This document shows, piece after piece, positions 27,377 through 40,080 of a stretch of 64,000 nucleotides of DNA. This stretch comes from Rosellinia necatrix (lineage: Eukaryota > Ascomycota > Sordariomycetes > Xylariales > Xylariaceae). The stretch covers positions 3,162,001 through 3,226,000 of the forward strand of contig JAGYVD010000004.1 of the NCBI GenBank assembly GCA_021209875.1, written 5' to 3'. Under the pieces are notes generated by a model, which had not been told where the DNA came from, searched no databases, and saw only the letters and a list, made by a program, of their open reading frames with translations. A program made the translations under genes and the position numbers. The stretch's first letter is position 1. Each line of letters begins with the position of its first letter.

Positions 27377-27783
27377 TCTCAACCAACCATGAATCCCATC
27401 CGACTCTGCGAATCCGCGGCCCGAATATCACCATAGACGACATCGCTAGCGGCGTCCCACCCCCCGTCTTACCTCCGTCCCATCTGCGCCAGCCCTGGCC
27501 CGAATTATTGGACTAGTCGACCAAGTTTCTAGCGCCGCTACTGTAGTGTATGACGACGACCACGTCCGTTCGTCTGGTAGATAGAAGAACCACATCGGGT
27601 GGTCCACCCCCTGGCCAATCCATTCCGTCGGTTACACCCATAGTAGTTTTTGCTGTTATTCCCGTCTTTCGATCCCCAAGGAGCCGACCCGGCTTTACCG
27701 AGGGCTACAAGCAGCGTTCGCAAGCCATGGGGGACGAAACTCCCGCTCGCCCGCCATTACAAGTTGGGGGTCACGTATAGGAG

Positions 27784-27826
<43 letters not shown>

Positions 27827-27925
27827 CAGGTCAAAGTATACCTGTCCCCGTCCCTGCCCCCGTCCCTATCCCCCGTCCCTATCCCCCGTCCCTATCCCCG
27901 TCCCCGTCCCCGCCCCCGTCCCCAT
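27784..27925 (+). repeat. (GATA)n followed by a CCCCGTCCCTAT C-rich tandem
   Basis: About ten GATA units (27784-27826) are followed 20 bp later by repeats of CCCCGTCCCTAT and CCCCGT (about 27845-27925). The C-rich part is strongly strand-asymmetric and has many runs of three to five C. Confidence 0.9.
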
Positions 27926-30900
27926 GTCGTAGGTAGACTTGATGTGTCCGGGGTTGTTCAAATGTCCCGCTGAACCACGAGGCTCGCCCGACCGTCTTTT
28001 CTGTCGCAAGGCTGCAGATGCAAATCCCGAATGGGGTCCATCACCGGCACGAAGAGGCGTTTGCCTCCTCCAGCCAGCCCCAGCTTCGCGCTCAGTCACG
28101 CATGTCGAATCCCGTAGGTATCTCTACTAGCCCTATGCGTCGTGCTGCATTTCACTTGGCTGCATGTGTTTCATCTCCGGCTTGTATCGATAGCGCTCCT
28201 TGGTCCGCATCTATAACGCCCAAAGCAGGCCGTTGCATGCCGGTGTTTTTGGCGTCACATCGTACAGTATGCGTTGCGTTGTTCGGCACCTCACGGCAGG
28301 GACACTGGCTTCGTGTGCCTATGGGGGGAAAGAAAAAAATGAAGTCGTACCGACTAGCTTAACCCCCGGTCTGCATGGTAGTATTTCCTTGTCCTTTGCT
28401 TTTCAACTAGTACCCCCGCGGGCCCTGCTATTTTCGATATTGAATCCCCGGTGAAGCTGATGCCTCGGGGTCGCACATAACGAGCTCATGATGTATCCTC
28501 GTGCCAGTAGCCTGCCATCCGGGTTTATCTGTCGTGCTACGTCTCTCATATGCCCGATGCTGTGAAACATCGCTCGCCAAGCCTAACCACGTTATAACTT
28601 AAACATATCTGACCTGAGGGGCGTCTGGAGGAGTCTGGAGGAGGGAAAAGACCTGCTTCGGAGAGCGTGATTGAGCAATTATGCTAGTGGTTATTAGACG
28701 CCAATCCTCGTGGTATGTTGCAAGACGGTAAGCGACAAAATTAGCCCAGCCATAATAGCGACTCCATGGTTAACTAACGGGCCGAATTCAGGGACCAAGA
28801 ACGGTGGCTAAAAATACCCCCCCCCCCAAAAGGAAGTCATAATGGCACGCGGAGGGCACGCGGAGGAACGAGGCAGTCAAAGCGAAGTAACGGGGTATGG
28901 GAAACACAAAAGTCAGGTCTGCGTGTTTGGTCCACGCACATGGATAAAGTGGTTTGAGCTGCTATAACGAATGGAAAGGAGTCAGGCAACCGAAAAATTT
29001 TTGATATGCAACCGCCCGCGATGCCACTGATCATGCAATCTGCCGACTCTACCCCTGTATTCACGGCCAAGTCAAACACGAAATGCCTGCTCCCGTCGCC
29101 TGCCCGCAGACGTGCTGCATGTAGATAGATGCCTTATATCTATCTAGGTAAGGCGAACATTCCAGGAGGGAATACCCTAGCTCGACAATGGTTCACCGTC
29201 TTCGTTAGTAGGCATTTGAAGACGTACGAAAGGGGTGGTAGGAGGAGGGGGGGAGGAGGGGGGGGGGTGTTCTTAAAGTCGTAAATACTCGAGACCGATA
29301 TATCTTCTGCACTCCAACTCTGGTCTTTTGTACCTCCGTGGGCAGGATAAGGGGATAGTGTTCAAGTCGAGCCGAGCTTGCTTGACTTTGGCTGTCCAGT
29401 TTGCCACTAATTAGTAAAACCCAGATAAAAAAACAACCCCAACTTATCCAACGCGTATTAGTATTACCTATTCACAATTCTGCTTTGGTAAAAAAAAGTA
29501 TCCCGCCAATATTGCAACCATACTATTGATGCACGGCGTTTTAATTAGTAATGTTCGCCTCTTCCACCCCATGCACGGCGCAAACTAAACTCATGTAGTG
29601 CTAGGTGATGCACGCTCCTTATCACATACTACTTGGGCACTGATGTATTTTATCTACAGCGCGCATGGTGTCGTGGAACTTGGACACTTCGCTCTTCAAG
29701 CCTCGTTGCGAGCGTTTATTTCCTTCCCCCTCCCATCGCCCCCTTTCACAGCCCTCCGGTGGCCGGTTGCTCTCCTGGGCGAGGACGAAGAAGCGGTGAA
29801 TCGAACTTCGTCATCTGGACGATCCGAATATCGGAGACTGAGCTGGCCTGGGAGGGGGGAGAGAGGCTACAAGGGGCTATTTCGTCACAAGATCGACTCA
29901 TTCGAATGCCATAGGCTGGCTGTATACCTCTTTTGGGCCGGCGAGGCGTCCGAGCTGGACGGATAAAAGGAATACCCAACGAAATGCGAAGGCCGCGGTC
30001 CGGTTACTAAAAGTCGAGGTGAAGGGGGGCTATGGTGAGACACGGCAAGACTACCGGCCGAATCACATGCGCCGGAAGGAGTTCTCATCGTTCTATTCTA
30101 TCTCCACCGGCCCCCTTGTGTGTCGCCGGCCTGCCCTCTTTGTTGCTCGCTTGCAGACGGACACGGACAACATGATTATGGAGTGCCCTCAGCGTATATG
30201 TACGGACGGGGAAAAAAAAAATAAACTAACAAAAAAAAGGGTCACGAGAGATCACCGGCCGGGATCGCGGCCGCAATGGGGGAATGTCCGTGCAATAAGA
30301 ATACGAATTTTGACACAAGTAGGGATGGTAAATATATAATGTGGCGCTGAATTAATCAAAATTTTTGTTGAGCCCGTGGTTAGAGTACTGAGGTGAGACC
30401 TGGTCATACTTCTGGGCGCTGCAGGCGCCCGTGGCACTAACGTTTGTGCATTCTTGTGGTCTTGCAGCCTTGGTACTCGATTGTATCGTGTACCTGTATC
30501 TGCGTGAGTGAGGTATCCTTTACTTTACCTCTGGTAAACGTCTCTTCACCGCTGGAAGCTTGAATGGCTACATACCGTGCTGACGGAGGTCAATCCCCCT
30601 TTACGTCGGGCACCAACCAGAATACGCTAGCCCTACAATCAAAAGCGACAATGGCTTGGAGGTTTACGATGACCAAGCAGCCGTACTTGAAAGCAAAATC
30701 TCATTACTTCAGGTTAGGCTGATCAAACATGAACTATATGGCACATTAGATCTGATGCCTATTGGCATTGCCTGGCGAAGATCTAGCGAACTAACAAGGT
30801 ATACCTACTCAATGCCATTAGTCAGTATTGTTAGGTTCGGGAATTCGATTGGGGCTGTCGATGACTATTTTTGGTTTTGTTCTTTTCTCGCCCATTTCGT

Positions 30901-32259
30901 TGAGTCTTGTCTAACAATGCTTTTATCTCGAGCCTTCTTAAAGGTCAAGTAAGCTGATCGAGGCATACAAACCCTACGTTAATGTCGAACAAGCTAATAA
31001 TGAGCCCAGGAACCGGCTTTCTTCAACATCCATAAGTTGATTATTTTGGGATTAAGGCTCTGTAAAGTTAATATGGAAATGATGACGCCCGAAATGTCTA
31101 CGAGGAATCTCCAGGTTTTACGGCGAGGAACTGAAATATATAACAAACCGTAGCATGGATCTGACCATCAGCACCTGAAATTAAGTTGGTACCCAGGTAT
31201 TTGCGATTATAGGCCTATTGTCTATGCTTATCTCTAAAGCCTGGGATGTTCCCACTTTCTGTGAAAGGACATAGATAGCACATATTACATGCTAGATCAT
31301 GAGATTTATAGACCAGGGTTCCCTCCCGGAGGAAACCGCTTACCATATATCCAGGTAAATTGAACATTTGAATTGGCTTGTGTTTGTTGAACCTTGTTCG
31401 TACTGACAAAGTGGCATAAGGCTTACCCATTAGAATGGCGATTCTGGTCTAGAGCTTATATTTGTTGAACTACCAGGTCAATAGGATTCGGCATGATGTA
31501 TAGCACCAGACTTTGCAACACTGAGGTCCTATATTTACAAGATATAATGAAGTCCTCTCTACCACCCCTCGTAGATAGTTGATCACTCCCCGTGACAACG
31601 CTCATATGCCCCCACATGCCTTGAGCACTCCTTCATCAGTTTTCAATGACTCCCCTTGGCACATTCTCTTTTGCGAACTCGTCGGCGTCGCGGGATGGGG
31701 TAAAATGGATATTTGCGAGCAGGGAAGGGATGCCAACGACTTTAATAGCGTTAGGAGCTCTAGTTTAATTCGTGAATTTTACGATAAATATGATTCCTTA
31801 CTGCCGTTCGCAGAATAGTAGCAGTCTTGGTCCGGCCAGGGTTATACATACATATTGGGAACGGAAGACCACGCGAATATGAAAGGATGTTGTCAGGGTT
31901 GTGTTCAGCATAACCCATGGTTCCATATCACATATGTATATACCTGACAATATAAGGGTCGAGATAGCCATTTATCTCTTTACGCCTGCGGCTGAATAAC
32001 AGAATTGCGGTGTCACTAGGGCATCACGAGCAGCTAAGAGTTGCTAAGTGTAATGTGTCAATATTTTATACATTCCAGATCATGTCTGGGCCTATAAAGG
32101 ACCATGATAAAGTACAGATTTCTCCAACGCCGTGGCCATGCGATGTCATGTATCAAGTTACAAGCGATTCCCGATTCCCGATGCCCACCCCCAGACCCTA
32201 TATAACATCCATCTTATCTTAAACGTGAGCAATGTCCCGGAGGATCAGTCCACGTTGTC

Positions 32260-33998
32260 CTAATCCACATCGTCCTCTTCTTGAGGAACGTATTTTGGTG
32301 GAGTCTTGTTATTACTCTGAGTTGGTTTTCTGAGCAAGCCGCTAGCCCCGTTCCGGGCCCAGGCCCCATTTGTGACGACATTCATAGCCCTGTGCTCTGC
32401 GTTCCCATCAACTTCCTCGTCATCGTCACTCATCATGTCCAGGTCGTCTCTGAGAGTACGGCCCCCTCGGTCCAACGTGTTCATCGACACGGAACTCGCT
32501 GGCTCGTCGGCGTAAAGATTGGGGTCTCGGCCAAGAATGCGATCTGCCTTGGAGGGTGTCCGTCGGCCATTCTGTGGTGCGGGCGACGACAAGTAGTGTC
32601 TGCCGGCCCCCCTAGGTTGATCTAAATAAGAGGGCACTGTAGGCGTCTCGGGCTCCCCCCACCCGGCGGCGCGCTCTCGTTGTCGCTGGGCGGCGCGCTC
32701 ACTTGCGAGTCGTTCTCGTGCCGCTAGCCACTTTGGACTGGGCTCCCACGTCCAACCATCCCAAGTTGTGTTCATAACCGGTACAAACCAGAGTAAAGGT
32801 CGGGGGCCGAATAAATGTAGCAGGTTCCTTTTCGCTCCTAGATCGAAGGCATTGGGCAACTTCTCTGAATCCTGCTCATCTATGTACTCCTCATAGCGTT
32901 TACGGGCGCGGTATCGCTCCATTTCTTCGTACGACGAATGGGTGGGCATCCCGTTGTTTCTAGGTAAGGCGACCTCGCCCTCTTCCGGGCGCGTAACTCC
33001 TGGCAATGCATTTGCATGCGCATCAAACAGCTGCTGTCCATATTTGGGCAGGGGTATACCGTCACCATTGTGTTGGGCTACAAACTGGTTTTGGATGCTC
33101 CTTCGCAGGGGGCTGAGATAGCGAGTCTTTTCGAGACATTCAATGGTGGTCTGTCCTCGGCTTGCCAACATGATGTGCCAGCCAGTGAAGGCGCCGACAA
33201 CGAGGCCGATAATGCCGGAAACAACGGAGAGCAGAATGAAGTTGACGGGCATTACGGTGTTCGTGTATTGAGTCTGGGACAACAATTCGTCGTAAACCCA
33301 CGTTCCGGACACGGCGAAGCAGTATAGACAGAAGACAGTGGTATATATCAAGAACAGCAGGAAGGCCTTGTGGTTTCGGAGACCGATGCAGGTGGCCAGC
33401 CAAGGGCAGTGGTGGTCCATCTTCAACACGCAGCGCTGGCAAGTCGAGCAATGGTGCGCGCGATCGGGCTTCCGTGCCTGGCATTTCTTGCAGAACCGGA
33501 GCTCTCCATTCGACTTGACGGTGAAGGAGGATGGGTTCGGCGTGGAGAAGGTGGGCAGAGTCGAATACCCCATGTTGTTAGTTGTGCTGCCTGGGTCGGT
33601 AAATACGGCTGTCGTGTAGCTCCAGTTGAGCATGGTGTAGAGAATCAGGCCGCCGACAGAAGATCCAGTTCCTATCTTTCATTGTCAGTCGCCAGTTACC
33701 AATAGTTATGATCCGACTATCCGTATCCCCGTCCGTGTTCGATGTGTCTTTCTCCAGCTCGTCCAGGTCCCGTCCACTCCCGATCTCTGAACACATACAC
33801 GCGAGAAGGGGGATAATCAACGGAAAAGAAAGGCTCACCCGTCCAGCTCTCCTTCTCCCCCTCGGGGGTCGGAAAGGCACCTATGCTGACGACAACCCAT
33901 ACGGCCCAGCTGGTGAGTCCGTAGACGAAGGCGAGCGGCGAATACGCGACACAGCTGCAGCAGTACCGCTCAGCTCTGCGCGCCCACCGTCGGGACAT
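32260..33998 (-). CDS. PFA3: DHHC palmitoyltransferase, Pfa3-like
   Basis: Transfers palmitate to cysteines of membrane-associated proteins; yeast Pfa3 acts on Vac8 at the vacuole. Exon 1 is 33839-33998 and exon 2 is 32260-33671. The intron (GTGAGC...ATAG) gives a 523-aa product starting MSRRWARRAERYCC, the usual start for the family. Two membrane segments precede a Cys-rich domain (about 114-164) with FCKKCQARKPDRAHHC and the catalytic DHHC at about 139-142. Two more membrane segments follow, then the TTxE motif (TTIE, about 228-231). The long cytosolic tail is Arg/Glu- then Asp-rich and ends EEDDVD. An in-frame ATG exists further upstream, but 33998 matches the family. The assignment to Pfa3 rather than another DHHC subfamily rests on the N-terminus and length. 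Confidence 0.92.
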
Positions 33999-34233
33999 GT
34001 TGGGCGATGGTAGCGATGGCGACAAGGCTCTCTCCATGGGACGGGCTGACGGAGGACGCGGCCGGCGTGCGACGGACGAACGAACGAAGAGGGAGTGCGA
34101 GGAGGGTTGTTGGTGTAAGACGGCCCGAAATGTCACATCATGAGCGGATGTCGGCGCTTGGAGTCGTCGGGGCTTGCTGTCGTTCTCGGAATCTCGGGTT
34201 CGACGAGAGACGGCGGCACGAGTGAGTGCGTGC

Positions 34234-34271
<38 letters not shown>

Positions 34272-36156
34272 GTGTGTGTGTGTGTAGGTGTGTATATAGG
34301 TGTTGTGACGAAGGGGATTGGAAGTCCGCTGCGCGAATCGACAACACTAACGAGTTGAGTTGGCTATTGCGGCAATTTGTCTGGCATCGACCCGGCTGGA
34401 AGCCCTTAGGGATTAAGAGCCCTGCTGGCAGTGCCCAGGTGCTAAATAGAGGACACAGCAAGCGTGTTAAGGGCGCCCTGGATCCTCCAATGGGCCAGTG
34501 CTTCAGGTACAGTACCTACTTCGTAGCTGTTCTGTACCTCTTCGTAGTGGTCCGCTAGCGATGTACGCTTATGTACATACCTTGATTATACCTACTTAAT
34601 TATGCCTAATGAGGCGCAAGGGCTTACGTGGGCCCCGTACCTGCCTACCCAAGTTAGGTATAGCGTAACTTATAGGTGCAGCTTTTTGGACAATGAAAAT
34701 CGTCGCCATACATGTTATAACTATAAGCCACAAACAGGCCAATGTGGCTTGTACTATACTTCAGGCCAAATTAACTTGGATCACCTCCCTACTTCTACTT
34801 CTACTTCTACTTCGTACTGTTCCCTCCTTCCTTGCTTCACTTAGTACTATCAACCACATACAGTTGTCCAGCACACATGGGCGTTACCTAGTAGGGACCA
34901 CGATCCCACGAACTAATGGGCAGTTATATTACGGGTGGCCTCTCAAGTTCCCTTTGAGTTGCATCCATCCTTCATACCGGCACCGGCCGGCCTATGTCCA
35001 ACGGGCGCAGCTGGCAGCAGTCACAATGTCTGCCGAAATCAATGTCACCTGGGTCAATATCGCCTCGATAGAGGACCGAGGATCCGCTAAGCTTCTGGAT
35101 ATAAGCAGGACGAGAGTTGAGCGGCCGTGGTTCGGAAGGGAATGAACGCCGCCCATTAGACTACCGGCACCCACCATTCATTGGGAGCTCATTTCCTGGG
35201 CAAATGAGGGATGCCTCTCCTCGCGTCATAACGTCACATCGGGAGTCGATGCTACGCCTCGTAGGCCATCCGCAACCTCTCCTCGGGCCGTATGCTAGGC
35301 GAAATAGCTATTCTATCGAAATACGGTTGTAGATCTTGTTGATGCGTGACCGTGACTCCATGGTGCTTGGAGTCTGCCCGGAGTCTACCCGGGATCTACC
35401 CGGAGTCTACCTAGAGTGAAAGATCCAGGATAATTGACCGATTCAGGCACTGTTCAGTGAGCAATGGTTCTCGAGATGTATCGGCATACTCTATGAGTAC
35501 ATTCTATCGGCGCTGAGCGGTAGTCGATGCGTCGTTTATGTCGTTGTCAAGCTATTCAACCTCCACTATTCCGGCATCTGCGTCCATCGATATTGCCATC
35601 ACACGCGTATGCTACCGAGGTACATTGGCACGATGTTTAATGACGCCTGTGTCAGTTGTGCCTCCGCGAGATGTGGTTATGAGACGCAGTAGATAACCCC
35701 TGTTCGTTCTTTATCCAGTTGTGAACGTGCTCGCAGACTTCCCCGGAGAGGCCAAGCTCGATTTTTACAACAAGCAAAGCCAGGCTCGCTTTTGGATGGT
35801 TATCCGTCATTCGGGTTGCTTGGGCTTTGAGTTACTCTCCTAGTTTTCATCTTTCCCGACTTGATACTATTCTTATCAGCAGGATCTACTTATCCAACAT
35901 GCCATCCTGAAGGTAATATCCAGCTATTGATTTGGAGGCATGATATACCCATTTTCATTCATGCGGGTTCGCCGATCTAACCATCCAGCTCATCTCGGCT
36001 AGGTCGCTCGTCTTTGTCGGTATCAGACCAGTCGTCGCATCTTACTCTCGGCAGCGCTCAAGTTGTGCCGCTGCAAGCTTTGGGGTTGGGTTTGAGTTTG
36101 GTTTCTCCCTTATTTGTTTTATATTCGGACGATTCAATAAGATAACTTCGTCCAAG
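33999..36156. other. 2.2 kb intergenic region
   Basis: Lies between the palmitoyltransferase 5' end and the 3' end of the epimerase-like gene. It holds a GT microsatellite (34228-34300), CTACTT repeats near 34790-34812 and CCTACC-type motifs near 34570-34660. No convincing open frame is seen. Confidence 0.6.
34228..34300 (+). repeat. (GT)n microsatellite
   Basis: GCGT units pass into a long GT run and then GTGTGTAG units, just upstream of the palmitoyltransferase promoter. Confidence 0.9.
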
Positions 36157-37608
36157 TTACGTCCTTTTATCTCGTCTCTCCTTCAATATGATGTCTACGT
36201 CGTCTCGAAAGCCTTGCCTCCACTCTGCTTCGCCTCTCACGGGCTTCCACCCCAAGCTCAATGCCACCGTCGGGATCGTCTTCGCACTACTCGCTAGCCC
36301 CAGTTCAACCATCATCTCATCTGCTTTTCCTAGGTATGATTTTACGAACAGCTTCGTGGCTTCAGTCAACCCCAGGCTTTCAACTATTGCATCGGGAAGA
36401 GCCCCGGCCTCCTGGCATGCATGCGCGACACGCTGCGCAATGTCGCCCCAGGAGTGCCGTCCATTACTAGCGAAAATGATACCCTTCCTTCCCCATGGAA
36501 GGCCCTTCCCGTCCCCGTCTAAAGCCCTCAGCGCAACGATTTCATACAATGCCGCAAGATCCTGGACGTGGACATTATCCCAAATCCCCTCGCCGTCACC
36601 GATCATCACAGAACGACCGTTATCCAGAGCTGTGGTCACAAAGGCGGGGATCTGTATACTGCGCTTATTGAACATGCCCGAACCTACACCATAGATAGTC
36701 GGTGGCATAATGACGACTTTTTTATCCAGAGTCAGTAGGTGCTTGCCATGACGAGCAACAAGGTTACCATGACCAAAACGACGGGGCTGTGAAGATACCA
36801 TCCCATTCCGGGTAACTGCCATTGCGCTCTCGGATATCCATGTGAATGGACAAAATATAGGGAGATGAGACACTTACGGGTTCGTACGTCCAACTCAAGC
36901 CCTGAGTCCACGACGCTCAGCTCCGTCGTGCGTTGGATGTACGGTTCCACAACATTGCGGGCGGCCTCGTAGCCGTAGACGTCGTCGACCGCATCGTCAA
37001 AGATTCCGCCTTGTGCCGAATCGTTGTCCAACCAAGCACCCGAGACGGGCCGCGAGCCGACATTAGACGTGCCCGAGGTGTGAATCAGCCAGGGTTGTGT
37101 GCCAGGATGTGCACGCTTTCGCCGCGCCAGGCCTTCCTGTAGAGCCAGCGCTGATGCCACGTGGTAGCCGAGAGTGGTGCTGATTACTACGTCGTGCTGT
37201 GCCGCGACTGCGGCTGTGGTTTCGAGGTCGTCGAGGTCATCTGTCGATCCAAGTAGAATACGTTACAGTCAGAGGCGAACTCTTCAAAGGGAATCACCGT
37301 TCAATTACGCCGATATAAAATCCTGACGTGAATAAGGGCTGGAGTGGGTATACACGCCTCATACGACGGAATTTAGGAGTCGAGGGGGCTATGAGAGAAA
37401 CAAGCTTACTGTAGAGTACGGGATTTACCCGATCGCCGTACGCGGCCGTAAGTTTGGCGGCACGGTCTGCGCCACGCACGAGGCAGGTGATAGGTGCGGA
37501 TCGGAGAGTCGGTGCCGTTGACTCGAGGAGCTGGGTCAAGATTGACCCGCCAATGAACCCGGTAGCGCCAGTGAGTAGGATCCGGGGCGGGGGTGTAACA
37601 GCAGACAT
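36157..37608 (-). CDS. NAD(P)-binding epimerase/dehydratase-like protein (extended SDR)
   Basis: An extended-SDR protein with an N-terminal Rossmann fold (LLTGATGFIGG). It belongs to the fungal NAD-dependent epimerase group; the substrate is unknown. My four-exon model is 37410-37608, 36878-37240, 36768-36815 and 36157-36716, giving 389 aa with every phase consistent. Exons 1-2 join as NPVLY-NDLDDLE. Exon 2 contains YGYEAARNVVEPYIQ, with the Tyr position usual for the group. The 48-nt third exon joins as RFGH-VVIMPPTIYG and restores the conserved MPPTIYG segment. C-terminal landmarks are WDNVHVQDLAALY and GRHSWGDIAQRVA. The two small introns around exon 3 are the weakest part; the family call and the outer exons are firm. 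Confidence 0.82.
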
Positions 37609-40080
37609 GGCGTAGCTGTTTATCTAGATAAATATACGAAGATAAAGTATTGAGAAGATCTACTCGATACTAGGGACTAGTTGCAAGTATATGGCTTTGA
37701 AAAAGAACCAACCAGTAACCGTCTGCTGCCGTGCCAAATGCAGCCACGGCTTTAAAGGCGTTTTCCTTGGACCTATTTGTGTAGTTAGCAGAATGGATTG
37801 AGCTACAAATTTGCTTACACAACCCCACTGGAGAGGCTACCCCAACGGTGCCTATTGAGCCGATCAAGGGAAACAATGGTAAATCCATCGGACTTGAGCT
37901 TAACTCCTTTCCATACGACATCTCATTCGTATCCCACGTCATGCAGTCGGGGTTTGGCGCGCTATGTCCGGACCGTAAAGGTAAGGATATAGAGACATGC
38001 CCACGACATGAGAGGGTAAGTGTTTTGTATGGATTAGGCGGGTGTTGACTTATGATTAGCTTCAGATGCCAGGTTTAAGGAATGTCTTGCTTCTCAAACC
38101 TTTTCGTTCCCGCTCTCTCCCTACGCTGTCATTGTCGTCAAAACCTGGCAATCCACTACCTAGAGCTGAGCTTCCTGTTAGTGCTTAGCATTTCGGACGG
38201 AATGATGTGGATAATGAACTGGAACGAGGTGCAATTCTCTGGTATATGAGAGCCGAACTGGTAATTAATTATTACATGAAATCAACGAAAAGGATGGCTT
38301 ACCGGTGTTAGTGATGATTGAAGAGAGAAAGAGCACGAGAAATACGAACAAATATCACCGACTACATAAATATACCTCCTTTTACCATGAAGTCGCCCGA
38401 GAAGCAGTTCCCCAACATTCAAAACCATCTAGATATCTAGATGGTGTAAATATTTTACCCGGGTCTACTTCATGTATTTTTCTGACATCAACATGTGACG
38501 CTGCTTCCTAATACAAAACTCGAAACTCAAAGTAACGTCATCTAGAGGGCCTAGTAATTCATCCGCGGCCCTACGCGCCTGAGACGATCTCAAGCGATTT
38601 GAAGTAGAATAACAGAGGGATACCTTAGCTTTCCAATTTCGATACTCTAGTCAGAAGATGGAAATCATTGTTAAGAAGCGAAAGTCGACCATTTGAAATG
38701 TCCTGTGCAGGTCAATTATCAACCCTGTCTGAATATACTTCCTTTATCGAAGCTTTTTTGGATAGGTACAGGCCTCAGATAGCCTATTAGGCCTAGCTCT
38801 TCGTAACAATGCCTTTAGACTGTTATCTAAGACCTGGCACTTATTGGTGCCGTTACGCTGTTTAGAATTCGACTAGCTTCCCCTTAAAGTACAGAGCACT
38901 TCGATTTAAATTGTAGAAGTTGTCTATAGTACTTATATACCAAGAGAGACTCCCTTCTCCCTTAAGGATCCTGAAGGTTAAATCTGCTTTCTCGACCATC
39001 TTGAAGCTCTCCAGAAACTTCAATACGCTGTAGATCGCTATCTGAAAGCTCACGTGAGTAAGCCACTAACTCTATATACAAAGTTGCAGTTGATTGTTGG
39101 GCCAGCATTCAGTCGTGGGCCGCTGGCGAATACTGCCTGAAGTTTTCTCAGCGATATGTTGGCTGCACAATGGCCGAAGACGAATAAATAATACAAATAA
39201 ATACAAGATAGCAAACATTTCCCCATGACTCTTGCATAGAATTTGTAATGATAATGCCCAATATAGGATAGATTTAGGGGGGTTAAGGGGGTTAAGGGGA
39301 TTCAGAATCCGGACTGTAAGATAATTAGACTGCACAGGCTGTCAGTTTAAGAATCACGGAGTGAGTAGATAGGCTTGTTCTAGGCCGTAGTATTTAGGGC
39401 TCAATAGGGTTAACAATTGATTCCTGAACCCTTCAAGACCCAAGGGGGTCCTGAAGGTCCTTATATACACCCATTTCCAGTACTAGAACCACCTTAGGTG
39501 TCGGGTGGTAGCTAGCAGGGTCATTATTAGGCCTGACACAGGCATATGTATTGCAGGGTATGTTCCATTAAGTATCGCGATCCGCCATACTAAGTCAGCA
39601 CAGATTTTCGCACCAAATTCCTGTTATTTCAATAATGTTGTACAATCATTGATATTCTACTGAGCCCTAGCTTCACACAGCTAATGGCTCTATCTGCCAT
39701 GTTGCTGATGTTTAGAGTAAGGTCTATCCACAAGAGGGTAGCAGCTGGGTTGTAAATAGATAGCTCAGTATAGGAGTAGGGCTCGATTTTATTGATTCTT
39801 GGACCTGCCATCTAAGATGGGAGGCCGTTAGTCCTTATATACGCCAATATACCACTGGACTACACCGTAGGGTAACCAGTACCACACTATGTGTTTTATA
39901 CACTGAACACTATCGTTAGATGGAGTTTCTAGTTACAGAATCACCCACCAGCGTTCCCCGGCTACATCGTATTTTATTATTTCACAGACGAAATAGTAGG
40001 CGTGTGGTGCGACGAGAGGTAGCGGCATCAAAAAAATGACGTAACTGCCAGCGAATCTAGCTATTCCCACCACGATGCTC
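37609..40080. other. 2.5 kb AT-richer intergenic island
   Basis: Visibly richer in A and T than the flanking genes, with many TA dinucleotides and short tandem blocks (GGGGTTAA units near 39280-39300). Small frames such as 38862-39053 and 39629-39811 (minus) read plausibly but match nothing I know. It may be an old, mutated mobile element or a dead gene; no terminal repeats or transposase motif were seen. Confidence 0.45.

Larger units (their letters stand above)
12393..32259. other. about 20 kb without a recognisable gene
   Basis: No open frame here encodes a protein family I recognise, and the longest frames are built from simple repeats or change composition along their length. Content: many microsatellites, A/T and C/G homopolymers, the dispersed CCTAGGTA-type motif (for example 15239, 16703, 17552-17676, 22581, 24128), and a visibly AT-richer section from about 30.5 to 32.2 kb. 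Several 60-100 codon frames in that last section (for example 30656-30952 plus, 31215-31430 minus, 31579-31818 plus) read smoothly, but I cannot assign them. Confidence 0.55.

Noticed and set aside
29795..29815. Minus-strand GTTCGATTC reminiscent of a tRNA T-loop
   Set aside because: The flanking 5-bp stem does not pair and no cloverleaf can be drawn.
39629..39811. Possible LINE reverse-transcriptase remnant, minus strand
   Set aside because: Only a vague resemblance over about 40 residues; no catalytic motif or neighbouring domain to support it.
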